A DNA stretch of 64,000 bases from Aplidium turbinatum (taxonomy: Eukaryota > Chordata > Ascidiacea > Aplousobranchia > Polyclinidae). Below are positions 9,860 to 20,570 of this stretch, one piece after another. The stretch spans positions 20,875,235 through 20,939,234 of the forward strand of contig OU964923.1 of NCBI GenBank assembly GCA_918807975.1, written 5' to 3'. A model generated the notes under the pieces. That model was not told the DNA's origin and searched no databases. It saw only the letters and a program-made list of their open reading frames with translations. The stretch's first letter is position 1. Every line of letters starts with the position of its first letter. Both the position numbers and the translations under genes were made by a program.

Positions 9860-12748
9860 AAATTGTCTCCCATTTATTGATTTGTTGTTCAATTTAATGA
9901 AATTTGCAATCGTTGAAAAGCACAAGCATAGATCTAACTAACTAAGTTAATACCAAGTCCCAAAATACTACTAGCTCCATCTGGTGGCCACCTAAACTTG
10001 ACCAAATTCAAACCATTATCAAAAGTTTATTTGCAATGATAAAAACATTAAACGACAACCAATTAAAAGAACATGTTACTGTTTATTGAAGTGCTAACTT
10101 TCATTTTTATATCTTATTCAATATGCGCGCAATCGTTGTTCGAAGACAGCCCCCAACGAAGCTTTTGCCCAATGCATTTCAATGGCGAATCGATCGTCTT
10201 CCAGTTCACGCCCTGCCTGATCACGATTCTTCTTCTTGCGTTTGAGATCACGATAATTAATTGTCTCCCATTTATTCATTTCTTGCTCAATTTTAACAGA
10301 TTTGCTATTGTTGAAAAGCACAAGCATAGATCTAACCAACTAAGTTATTACCAAGTCCCAAAATACTACTAGCTCCATCTGGTGGCCACTTAAACTTGAC
10401 CAAATTCAAACCATTATCAAAAGTTTATTTGCAATGATAAACACATTAAACGACAACCAATTAAAAGAACATGTTACTGTTTATTGAAGTGCTAACTTTC
10501 ATTTTTATATCTTATTCAATATGCGCGCAATCGTTGTTCGAAGACAGCCCCCCAACGAAGCTTTTGCCCAATGCATTTCAATGGCGAATCGATCGTCTTC
10601 CAGTTCACGCCCTGCATGTTCACGATAATTAATTGTCTCCCATTTATTCATTTCTTGCTCAATTTCAACAGATTTGCTATCGTTGAAAAGCACAAGCATA
10701 GATCTAACCAACTAAGTTAATACCAAGTCCCAAAATACTACTAGCTCCATCTGGTGGCCACCTAAACTTGACTAAATTCAAACCATTATCAAAAGTTTAT
10801 TTGCAGTGATAAAAACATTAAACGACCACCAATTAAAAGAACATGTTACTGTTTATTGAAGTGCTAACTTTCATTTTTATATCTTATTCAATATGCGCGC
10901 AATCGTTGTTCGAAGACAGCCCCCCAACGAAGCTTTTGCCCAATGCATTTCAATGGCGAATCGATCGTCTTCCAGTTCACGCCCTGCGTGATCACGACAA
11001 TTAATTGTCTCCCATTTATTCATTTCTTGCTCAATTTCAACAGCTTTGCTATCGTTCAAAAGCACAAGCATAGATCTAACCAACTAAGTTAATACCAAGT
11101 CCCAAAATACTACTAGCTCCATCTGGTGGCCACCTAAACTTGACCAAATTCAAACCATTATCAAAAGTTTATTTGCAATGATAAACACATTAAACGACAA
11201 CCAATTAAAAGAACATGTTACTGTTTATTGAAGGGCTAACTTTCATTTTTATACTTTATTTAATATATGAGCAATCGTTGTTCGAAGACAGCCCCCCAAC
11301 GAAGCTTTTGCCCAATGCATTTCAATGGCGAATCGATCGTCTTCCAGTTCACGCCCTGCGTGATCACGACAATTAATTGTCTCCCATTTATTCATTTCTT
11401 GCTCAATTTCAACAGCTTTGCTATCGTTGAAAAGCACAAGCATAGATCTAACCAACTAAGTTAATACCAAGTCCCAAAATACTACTAGCTCCATCTGGTG
11501 GCCACCTAAACTTGACCAAATTCAAACCATTATCAAAAGTTTATTTGCAATGATAAACACATTAAACGACAACCAATTAAAAGAACATGTTACTGTTTAT
11601 TGAAGTGCTAACTTTCATTTTTATATCTCATTCAATATGCGCGCAATCGTTGTTCGAAGACAGCCCCCAACGAAGCTTTTGCCCAATGCATTTCAATGGC
11701 GAATCGATCGTCTTCCAGTTCACGCCCTGCCTGATCACGATTCTTCTTCTTGCGTTTGAGATCACGATAATTAATTGTCTCCCATTTATTCATTTCTTGC
11801 TCAATTTTAACAGATTTGCTATTGTTGAAAAGCACAAGCATAGATCTAACCAACTAAGTTATTACCAAGTCCCAAAATACTACTAGCTCCATCTGGTGGC
11901 CACTTAAACTTGACCAAATTCAAACCATTATCAAAAGTTTATTTGCAATGATAAACACATTAAACGACAACCAATTAAAAGAACATGTTACTGTTTATTG
12001 AAGTGCTAACTTTCATTTTTATATCTTATTCAATATGCGCGCAATCGTTGTTCGAAGACAGCCCCCCAACGAAGCTTTTGCCCAATGCATTTCAATGGCG
12101 AATCGATCGTCTTCCAGTTCACGCCCTGCGTGATCACGACAATTAATTGTCTCCCATTTATTCATTTCTTGCTCAATTTCAACAGATTTGCTATCGTTGA
12201 AAAGCACAAGCATAGATCTAACCAACTAAGTTAATACCAAGTCCCAAAATACTACTAGCTCCATCTGGTGGCCACTTAAACTTGACCAAATTCAAACCAT
12301 TATCAAAAGTTTATTTGCAATGATAAACACATTAAACGACAACCAATTAAAAGAACATGTTACTGTTTATTGAAGTGCTAACTTTCATTTTTATATCTCA
12401 TTCAATATGCGCGCAATCGTTGTTCGAAGACAGCCCCCAACGAAGCTTTTGCCCAATGCATTTCAATGGCGAATCGATCGTCTTCCAGTTCACGCCCTGC
12501 CTGATCACGATTCTTCTTCTTGCGTTTGAGATCACGATAATTAATTGTCTCCCATTTATTCATTTCTTGCTCAATTTTAACAGATTTGCTATTGTTGAAA
12601 AGCACAAGCATAGATCTAACCAACTAAGTTATTACCAAGTCCCAAAATACTACTAGCTCCATCTGGTGGCCACTTAAACTTGACCAAATTCAAACCATTA
12701 TCAAAAGTTTATTTGCAATGATAAAAACATTAAACGACAACCAATTAA
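9860..12748 (-). repeat. Left-arm tandem array, seven 372/398-bp units
   Basis: Open-frame markers recur at 10339, 10711, 11083, 11455, 11853, 12225 and 12623 (minus-strand starts), so the periods are 372, 372, 372, 398, 372 and 398. The longer type has a 27-bp in-frame insertion, coding KRKKKNRDQ on the minus strand, and lacks one G near the end of the frame. The long-short pair is repeated: 11587-11886 and 12357-12656 encode identical frames 770 bp apart, so a 770-bp block was duplicated recently. Units are almost identical, which implies recent amplification or gene conversion. Each unit carries a CTCF-like word, TAGCTCCATCTGGTGGCCAC. Confidence 0.9.
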
Positions 12749-12904
12749 ATGATTGCTTGCACAGTCCCATTGCTCATTTAACCACCAGTTTGTGTTTAGC
12801 TTGTCTGAAGACATATCACAGTACAATGTGTACTTTTCTGTTGTGATAGCATCAGACCCAACCATATGGCTTAAACTGTCATGCCAGGTCCCACTTGATA
12901 CAAC
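12698..12904 (-). CDS. Unrecognised open frame inside the Merlin-type element
   Basis: A minus-strand frame, open for about 69 codons after a stop at 12905-12907, reads SSGTWHDSLSHMVGSD and later KYTLYCDMSSDKL and NWWLNEQWDCASN. The Trp- and Cys-rich content looks protein-like, but I cannot assign it to a family. It runs into the first array unit and stops there. It lies opposite in strand to the transposase piece, so it may be a captured exon, a second element protein, or chance. Confidence 0.3.
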
Positions 12905-13164
12905 TTATTCATAGTGTAGAAACTGTTGACAACAGTTAACCCATTAAAGTTACTTTGGGATAAGAAAAAACAATTAACTGACCTCGCCACTAAACTGCAC
13001 AGCTCCTTTTCAAAACGCACGATGGCTCATGTCAAAAGAATTATTATGCATCCACTAAAAATAAATTTACCAATTTAACATGTTTTTGTTATTTCTATTT
13101 GGAAACCGTTGCAGCAAGCATTTTACGCTGAAATTTATTTAAAGTTGCTTTCGTATTTTTTTAG

Positions 13165-13409
13165 ATCTTGGATATCGCCACCAAACGGACAACCATCACC
13201 ATCATTATGTTTCGGCCACAGGGGTTCATACGAACCACATTGAAAACCTGTGGCTGAATTGTAAACGGAAATTTAAAAGAATGGGTGGCACCACAAGGCA
13301 CATGATACCTGGGTATCTTGATGAATTTATGTGGCGACATCAGTTTCCACGGGGACGACATTTTCCGGAAGTTCTCCGCGCCATAAGGGAGTCCTACCCC
13401 TTACTGTAG
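13165..13409 (+). CDS. C-terminal piece of Merlin/ISXO2-like transposase
   Basis: After a polypyrimidine acceptor (TATTTTTTTAG) the frame reads GVHTNHIENLWLNCK, then RMGGTTRHM, then YLDEFMWRHQF and a stop. The pattern H-T-N-x-I-E-x-L-W followed by Y-L-x-E-F-x-W-R is the end of the DDE domain in Merlin/IS1016 (ISXO2-like) transposases, and the Glu of IENLW is the expected third catalytic acid. Only about 80 codons are present; upstream catalytic Asp blocks were not found between the left array and this exon. The antisense frame at 13161-13361 is a shadow. Confidence 0.75.
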
Positions 13410-13480
13410 CCGCCACATCGTCCATTTGCCAAAAAAACAGCCCTTTTCAGGGCTACCTAATGATAAAAAACAGTTGCTGC

Positions 13481-14884
13481 CAGGGGCGCCGGAACGATTT
13501 TTGACTGGGGGGGCAAGATTACGAAAAAAGAGCACTTTTGTTTACTAAAAGGCCAATTTTTTTTCAAGTTTTAAGATAAGACATAGCGATAATGACCATA
13601 TCAGCTCACTATGTATTGAGTAATGATAGCCTACAAGTGTCCGGTATACAAAGAAGGGCATCATGCTATTTTATAATGATGTAACCTACTGTCAAGCCTT
13701 AAAGCAGCCTGCGGCCATGGCCGCTACGTAGTGCTTGAATGAACCGCAGGTGCTACCTTCTCAATCGGCCAAGTTTGGCCGCCGGTCTCTCCTAGCCAAT
13801 TATTTAATTTCGCAATACAATGATCGTGGATTAAATGTCGAAAACATGCAGTATCAAAGAGTGACGCAAAGTTAGATCAGCGCGTCATAATCGCCACTGT
13901 TGCATTGTGTGGTGAATATTTGTTATTGATGGAATATCCATCTGCGATCGGCAGCGCTGTAAGTCTTGTTTGTAATTCCCGACGTTTATTTTAACAAAGT
14001 CTTAATCCGAATTGCTAATTTACATCGGCTGGCAATATTGTCGTTTTTATGTCGATTCGATGTTGTCGGACATTGAACCGTTGTTAAAAAGGAGAACAAA
14101 GTTAGTTGACGTCAATGGGAAAACATTTTTTGATCATATTTTGCAAAAATTATGCTTCTTTTAGTAATGTACATCATTGAAATAGCTAAAACCTCAATTG
14201 CTAAGGCCACAGGATCAGATGTCAGTGGATTTAACAGAAAAAATATTTCGCACTTGCTAGTGCATCGTCAGTTCTGATAAAGGGCAGTTAAAGCCTACAA
14301 GTAATGTTTTAATCATTAAAATACTTATTTTATTACCTTGCCGTCATCGTCAACACATGTCGAACGTTGTTTTTCGTTGCTAAAAAGAATTCTAGGGGAG
14401 TAGCGAACTTTTATAAAATCAGCCACATTGGAGACACTCGTGCGAGTGTCGTTTGAATAGTACTGGATTACAATCCCGATAAAGCAGTTATTGCGTGGTG
14501 CAGCGATTCTATTTTAGGACGTCGCCCAGGCCCAGACTTCAACAACGCTAAGTGATCATTTTAGCATTGTTGCAAGTTTAATTCTATTTACTTGTGCTAT
14601 CGTTATTTTTATTTTGTATTTTGGCCTCCAAGCACACAGATTTGGCCGCCGAGAAGGAGCTCCCGTTAGGCCACGATGGCTGTCGAAAAAAAACGAGTTT
14701 TAAGGCCTGTACTGTGTTGCAAAATTTTGTGCCGTAAATATTATTTTGAGGCAAAAATGAAAGATTATAATTAGGCTAAAAGCGAATAGCAGAAATTGTT
14801 ATATTGCAAAATGTGCAGTAGCTAACATGACTTTAAAAGGGCACCATTGCCCCCCCCCCCGTCCCTCCGCTTCCGGCGCCCCTG
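13481..14884. mobile_element. hAT-type element inside the Merlin-type element
   Basis: The terminal inverted repeats CAGGGGCGCCGGAA and TTCCGGCGCCCCTG are flanked by a perfect 8-bp duplication, GTTGCTGC (13473-13480 and 14885-14892). Both features fit the hAT superfamily. The 1404 bp carry no recognisable transposase, so it is non-autonomous. It inserted just downstream of the Merlin transposase stop codon. Confidence 0.9.
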
Positions 14885-15584
14885 GTTGCTGCCCACATAC
14901 TTTGTGATATTTATTCTATAACAAACAAACTAGGCTAACAAAAGTGCAATGTTAGATGAAACAAAATAATTTTTTTAACTTACATTTGTAACGTGATTTT
15001 TGTGTGTCAACGTTTAAGGTTTGGACCTAAGTTATGAATCATTTTGTTTACACACACGGCCACACGGATGCCTTTAGGAAAAAGACTTTGTGTGGTATTG
15101 AAAGAACACGAGAATGCAAGCCCAAGTCATTTCATTACGGTTTCGTTACCTACCTTTGATCCATATTTAAGCCTAGGTTTATTAGGCTTAGCCTAAGTGT
15201 TGTGAAAAAATTTCTTGGCTAAGCATTGAACAAAACATAAGTATCCGCACCCACTGTCTCGCTGGTTGTTGTTGCTTTTTATTATTTGCAGAGGTTTCTC
15301 CATCCAAATAGGAACAATTTTCTGACTCCTGCACTTAGAGCTGACATCACTTGCTTCCTCAACCGAGCTTTTCCAGTTGATGTCGACTGCGGGCCGAGTG
15401 ACAACAATTCTTCCACGACCTCTCAAAGGATCAAAGTTCTACACCGCTCTAGAGCACACATCGCTTTCCTATTGATCAGTGTTTGTTACATTACTTGATT
15501 CGGACAAGCCATTACACCACCAATTAGGCTATTTGTGTGCCTGATCCTAATCCTTTCTATGACTTTAGCATTTTTTCTATATAA

Positions 15585-17115
15585 ATGGGAGACAATTAAT
15601 TATCGCGATCACGCAATGTGAATCCAGACAGACGATCGATTCGTCATTGAAATGCATTGTGCAAAAGCTTCGTTGGGAGGCTGTCTTCGAACAACGATTG
15701 CTCATGCATTAAACAAAGTATAAAAATGAAAGTTAGCCCTTCAATAACCAGTAACATGTTCTTTTAATTGGTTGTCGTTTAATGTTTTTATCATTGCAAA
15801 TAAACTTTTGATAATGGTTTGAATTTGGTCAAGTTTAGGTGGCCACCAGATGGAGCTAGTAGTATTTTTTGGGACTTGGTATTAATTTAGTTGGTTAGAT
15901 CTATGCTTGTGCTTTTCAACGATAGCAAATCTGTTGAAATTGAGCAAGAAATGAATAAATGGGAGACAATTAATTATCGTGAACATGCATGGCGTGAACT
16001 GGAAGACGATCGATTCGCCATTGAAATGCATTGTGCAAAAGCTTCGTTGGGGGGCTGTCTTCGAACAACGATTGCTCGTATATTAAATGAGGTATAAAAA
16101 TGAAAGTTAGCACTTCAATAAACAGTAACATGTTCTTTTAATTGGTTGTCGTTTAATGTTTTTATCATTGCAAATAAACTTTTGATAATGGTTTGAATTT
16201 GGTCAAGTTTAGGTGGCCACCAGATGGAGCTAGTAGTATTTTTTGGGACTTGGTATTAACTTAGTTGGTTAGATCTATGCTTGTGCTTTTCAACGATAGC
16301 AAATCTGTTGAAATTGAGCAAGAAATGAATAAATGGGAGACAATTAATTATCGTGAACATGCAGGGCGTGAACTGGAAGACGATCGATTCGCCATTGAAA
16401 TGCATTGGGCAAAAGCTTCGTTGGGGGGCTGTCTTCGAACAACGATTGCGCGCATATTGAATAAGATATAAAAATGAAAGTTAGCACTTCAATAAACAGT
16501 AACATGTTCTTTTAATTGGTTGTCGTTTAATGTGTTTATCATTGCAAATAAACTTTTGATAATGGTTTGAATTTGGTCAAGTTTAAGTGGCCACCAGATG
16601 GAGCTAGTAGTATTTTGGGACTTGATAATAACTTAGTTGGTTAGATCTATGCTTGTGCTTTTCAACAATAGCAAATCTGTTAAAATTGAGCAAGAAATGA
16701 ATAAATGGGAGACAATTAATTATCGTGATCTCAAACGCAAGAAGAAGAATCGTGATCAGGCAGGGCGTGAACTGGAAGACGATCGATTCGCCATTGAAAT
16801 GCATTGGGCAAAAGCTTCGTTGGGGGCTGTCTTCGAACAACGATTGCGCGCATATTGAATAAGATATAAAAATGAAAGTTAGCACTTCAATAAACAGTAA
16901 CATGTTCTTTTAATTGGTTGTCGTTTAATGTTTTTATCATTGCAAATAAACTTTTGATAATGGTTTGAATTTGGTCAAGTTTAGGTGGCCACCAGATGGA
17001 GCTAGTAGTATTTTGGGACTTGGTATTAACTTAGTTAGTTAGATCTATGCTTGTGCTTTTCAACGATTGCAAATTTCTTTAAATTGAACAACAAATCAAT
17101 AAATGGGAGACAATT
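15585..17115 (+). repeat. Right-arm tandem array, about four units
   Basis: This is the inverted counterpart of the left array. From the outside in it holds a partial terminal unit, a 398-type unit (frame at 16637-16858), two 372-type units (16265-16471, 15891-16097) and an inner partial unit. The outer order long-short-short is the same as in the left arm, so the arms once matched and the left one has since grown. Confidence 0.88.
15840..15866 (+). promoter_or_regulatory. CTCF-like motif, one of about 12 in the arms
   Basis: Each unit has GTGGCCACCAGATGGAGCTA, close to the known CTCF consensus TGGCCACCAGGGGGCGCTA. Left-arm copies lie near 9972, 10372, 10743, 11115, 11487, 11886, 12257 and 12656 on the minus strand; right-arm copies lie near 15843, 16212, 16584 and 16980 on the plus strand. 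The A within GGAGC departs from the usual GGCGC, so binding is uncertain. Confidence 0.3.
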
Positions 17116-17560
17116 TCCTTCTGGTGTGTTTCTTTGCATTTCCACCCCGCACTTCCTCCTTCATAATAGTCCATTCCAATGTGTGCGACGTCATCATTTT
17201 GTCTGGTTGACCAACAGGGCGTCTTGTGGAAGAGCACCAAACTTTGCAGGTCCTAATGAGAGAGGTTAAGACAGGGATATCTAAAGAAAGGGATGCGAAG
17301 GCTCACAGCAATTGCCTTATTCTTATGACACTACCAGGGCGGTAGTTTGTAGTGCGTAAAACATGCAGTTCTTTTCACAATTGCAGAAAGTTTTGTTGTG
17401 CAACTGGTACAGTCAGTTACATATGACAGTTAGTAAATGTTACATAGAGCATATTTAAAAAATACTTGTTTAAAAAGACAGTTGAAAAGTCACAAGTTAG
17501 CTGTTTTTCTTAACAAAGTCTTTGCAGTAGGCCAGATTTAAAGCAAATAATAATAATAAT

Positions 17561-17718
17561 GGGTGCAAGTATAGAATCCGCCACCCTAGTCAACATGACG
17601 TCACAAAACGGACGCAACTACTACATAAGGGGTGAAAAATGGGTGCAAGTATAGAATCCGCCACCCTAGTCAACATGACGTCACAAAACGGACGCAACTA
17701 CTACATAAGGGGTGAAAA
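17561..17718. repeat. Exact 79-bp tandem duplication with a CRE-like site
   Basis: GGGTGCAAGTATAGAATCC and the following sequence are repeated twice, head to tail, with essentially no differences. Each copy contains CATGACGTCACA, which includes the CREB/ATF palindrome TGACGTCA. No gene start was found nearby, so a regulatory role is only a possibility. Confidence 0.8.
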
Positions 17719-17969
17719 AAAGGAGGCTGAAAAGCGGCGGAATGAAGGTGATAAAGCGGAATGGATATGGATTTTTTAACAATTTTACTGTGTTTTTACA
17801 ATAAAAACATTAAACCAACGTCGAGTGTTGAATATAACTACCTAGAATGACATAAAATTTACCAAATTGCATCAATTCAGCTAAAAATTTACCCAATTAA
17901 ACTTTAAAAATAAAATTATGAAACGTTTGCAACTAAATGTGTTGTAGCTATCTAAGTTCAGCTCGCATT

Positions 17970-18440
17970 TTAATTTTTACAATAAAAGTACCAATCTAAC
18001 GCAACTGCAAAGAGTATGTCTTGCTTTATGCACCTGGAAAGTTTCACTATCTTATCTACAAAACGGGCAATCGTCGTTCAAACGTAGCCGCTCAGCGACA
18101 CTTTTTTCCAATGCATTGTAAAGGCGAATCGATCCTTATTCAGTATAAGCCACCCCCTGTTTGTTGTGATCGGTAAATAGTGCTTCCACTAAACTTGCTG
18201 TAGTTTTCTCGTTTCTGCTCGGATTTTAACAATTTTGCCATCGTTGGAAAGCACGATCATACATCTACACGAATCAATTAAACAGTAGCACAAAATAGGT
18301 ACTAGCTTTATCTTGTGATAACTTAAACTTCACCAACTTGTAACGATTCTCAGCAATTTAATTTTTACAATAAAATCATTAAATCTTTGCAAACTAAAAG
18401 AATATGTCTTGCTTTATGCACATGAAAATGTTATGGTTTT
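17970..18440 (-). repeat. Decayed relict of the Merlin arm unit
   Basis: The order of words is the same as in the 372-bp units: GCAATCGTCGTTC, CCAATGCATT, GGCGAATCGATC, TTTTAACAATTTTGCCATCG, GGAAAGCACGATCATACATCT, then ATAAAATCATTAAA and AAAGAATATGT. Many substitutions separate it from the near-identical units at 9.8-17.1 kb. It lies outside the target duplication of the main element, so it is an older, independent insertion. Confidence 0.65.
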
Positions 18441-18603
18441 ATTTATTGTCGCTCTACAACAGCTAAGGTCTTTTAGCGACAGGGCTCATTTTTAATTTGT
18501 ATCAGGTTTACGATGTTATCACATTATCACCCGACTCATTCTCACTGCGCTACGCAGGATAGAACACAATCGGTACCGTTTTTAAAGTCTTCGGTTTGAC
18601 CCG

Positions 18604-18674
18604 ACCTGGAATCGATCTCAGATCTACCAGCACCAGAGCCGAAGGCGAAACCACTCGGCCACTGAGCTGGTTTT
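18604..18674 (-). repeat. tRNA-Ser-like sequence, probable SINE head or tRNA pseudogene
   Basis: On the minus strand, GTGGCCGAGTGGTTTCGCC resembles the A box of tRNA-Ser and GATCGATTCCAGG the B box. The arms do not form a convincing cloverleaf, so a functional tRNA is unlikely. Confidence 0.45.
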
Positions 18675-19261
18675 TTTTAAAGCAAATAAACGGGTAGTTG
18701 AATTAACAAGTAACCATGAGCGTGCAGTGAGTATCCAGGCTTGATGCTGATAGCGCAATGCAGGTTATCATAACAAGAGTAATTAAACTACTAACAGTGC
18801 AAATTGTCAGTTTACGGTAAACACAGATTATTTACGATAAACAGAAGCCCTTCTATTGTCAGACGTATTAAAAGCCTTCATATCCCCTTCTCTAGATATC
18901 CCTGGGTTAAGAACCGAAACAGAGGATATCCTAGGCAAAAGCCAGCAAGAAAATATCAATTAGCCTGCGGCTTGCTCCTGGCTACGCAGCATTGTTGCAT
19001 AGAATATTTTATCACCGCTAGTGGTAAAAACGTCGCCTTTGTGAGAAGGATCACCAAGGTTCAGATTCAAAGTGCAATCATCAATTCATTCATTTGTTTC
19101 AATAGTCTCATTTAATCGAGTAAATGAAATTTTAAACAATAGGCAAATTGTGTAATATTAAATTAAAACATGGGACAATCAGGTTGGCAACGAAAAACCA
19201 CAAGTGGTCATCTAATTACTAAGCTCGTACAGGGGCTGAGAGCCCTGAAATTTTGTTGGTT
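18675..19261. other. No feature recognised
   Basis: An open frame at 18804-19115 (plus) shows no recognisable motif and no coding character I can support. A short hairpin, GGGGCTGAGAGCCC, lies at about 19231. Confidence 0.35.
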
Positions 19262-19611
19262 TTGAATCTTTATCCTTGGACTGACAAAGCCTTGATAGGT
19301 TATTCCTGTTTTTTCGCATACTTATAGAGGCTTTTGAGGCATGGCTTTTGACGGAGATCGACAGAGTAAAGTTTCCGATTGTTGAAGTGTTGTTGCCGGG
19401 GAAATTATTCCATCTACTGTACTAGGTAGGCCTACCGCTGAATGGAGAGCAAACATTGTGAATCTGGGGTGGTAAAAGGATAGAACCTCAGTCCCAGAGG
19501 CTCACACGACGACAAATGGAGAGCAGTCCTGATATGCGTTGCTCAAGGGCAAGCCACGAGAGCCGAATCAGCGCCGCATCATCTTGAGTCAGCGCGTAAC
19601 CACTGAGTTAC
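19262..19611 (-). repeat. tRNA-derived SINE, copy 1
   Basis: Read on the minus strand it starts GGTAACTCAGTGGTTACGCG (A-box-like), has GATTCGGCTCTCG in the B-box position, then body words CTCTCCATT, CAACAATCGGAAACTTT and TATAAGTATGCGAAA. It ends at GGATAAAGATTC. The same words in the same order occur in copy 2 (22580-23893) on the plus strand, which defines the family. Confidence 0.7.
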
Positions 19612-20570
19612 CGTAAACCGGGGCTACTTTGAACGCCAGGGTAACTTTGAACAATTTTTTTTTATTTTGTTTGTTCATTTTATGTTTACCTAAAAACGTA
19701 TCTTTGCTTGTTTTATTTTTCTGTTTAGCAGTCAATTTGTAAATAGTGTTTGGTAAACTATTTCTGAAAACGCTTTCTGTTCGAATACAAAGAAGAATGC
19801 TGCTGATTTGAGACTATTCTGCTTTCATCCTCGATTTTGAGGAAAATAATCAGTTTTAGCAAGGTAAAAATACTTCACTGTGTGTCTGAGTGGTTTTAAC
19901 GCTTTTGGGCAGCTCAGACGACGACGAACGCTTTTGGGCAAGACCTTCTACTCAATTGCAGGGTAAGTCATAAGCAAGTTATATCAATATGCATGTCGAG
20001 TTTTTTTGTAGTAGTTTTGGAAAGCTTGGGTCATATAGGTACTAGATGGGGTTACTTTGAACAGTATCCTGGGGTTACTTTGAACGTCAAAAGAGGATTT
20101 CGAATGCTGTATTCATCCTTTCGATCCGCAAAAAGTGTTGGAACAGCTTCCAGATTATGATTTGAATGAAAATGGCGATGCCAGTACCGGTACCGACACA
20201 GCTCGCAGAGTGTCAGATGCAGTTCTTGGAGTGCTCAGAGTGATGTGGGTGTGGATGAGGACAGACCAAAGAAGAGAAGAAAGAAGATCAATGTCATTCC
20301 AGGGAAAGGCATCACATGTGATGAGATAGCAGAAGCAGGTGAGCATCAGAGCACATACCGGTAACCATTCTTTTATTTCTAGAACCCTCTGTTTTTTTTA
20401 GTCTTATTGCAAAGGTTAAATAACTTAATTTTATGTAGCCTACCAGTAGGCCTACTGGTATTGGTGTCTAAAATATTTCTACTATGAAAGCACATCATTA
20501 ACAACTTCATTATCATTTGCAAAAAGCTACGATTTCGTTGCACTGCTGCTCTGAATAAATATTTTTGCAG

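Larger units (their letters stand above)
9738..17238. mobile_element. Merlin/IS1016-type DNA transposon with tandem-repeat arms
   Basis: The element starts GGTGCTCTTCCAC and ends with the reverse complement. It is flanked by a perfect 8-bp duplication, AAACTTTG (9730-9737 and 17239-17246). Merlin elements are known for 8-9 bp duplications and termini starting GG, and the interior carries a C-terminal piece of an ISXO2/Merlin-type transposase (13165-13409). The inverted arms are very long and unequal (about 3.0 kb left, 1.65 kb right) because each is a tandem array of a 372-398 bp unit. About 120 bp at each extreme end is single-copy and matches between the two arms. A hAT element lies inside. 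The full-length transposase is not present, so mobility of this copy would depend on enzyme supplied elsewhere. Confidence 0.85.

Noticed and set aside
10073-10372. 99-codon frames on the other strand of the long arm units (also 11587-11886, 12357-12656, 16604-16903)
   Set aside because: They are antisense to the outward frames, identical only because the units are identical, and have no recognisable protein content.
9738-17238. CRISPR array
   Set aside because: Repeats are direct, but units are 372-398 bp and nearly identical throughout, with no spacer pattern, in an animal genome.
9738-17238. Polinton or other large virus-like element, suggested by long inverted arms
   Set aside because: Duplication is 8 bp, no polymerase, integrase or capsid-type gene is present, and the only protein piece is Merlin/ISXO2-like.
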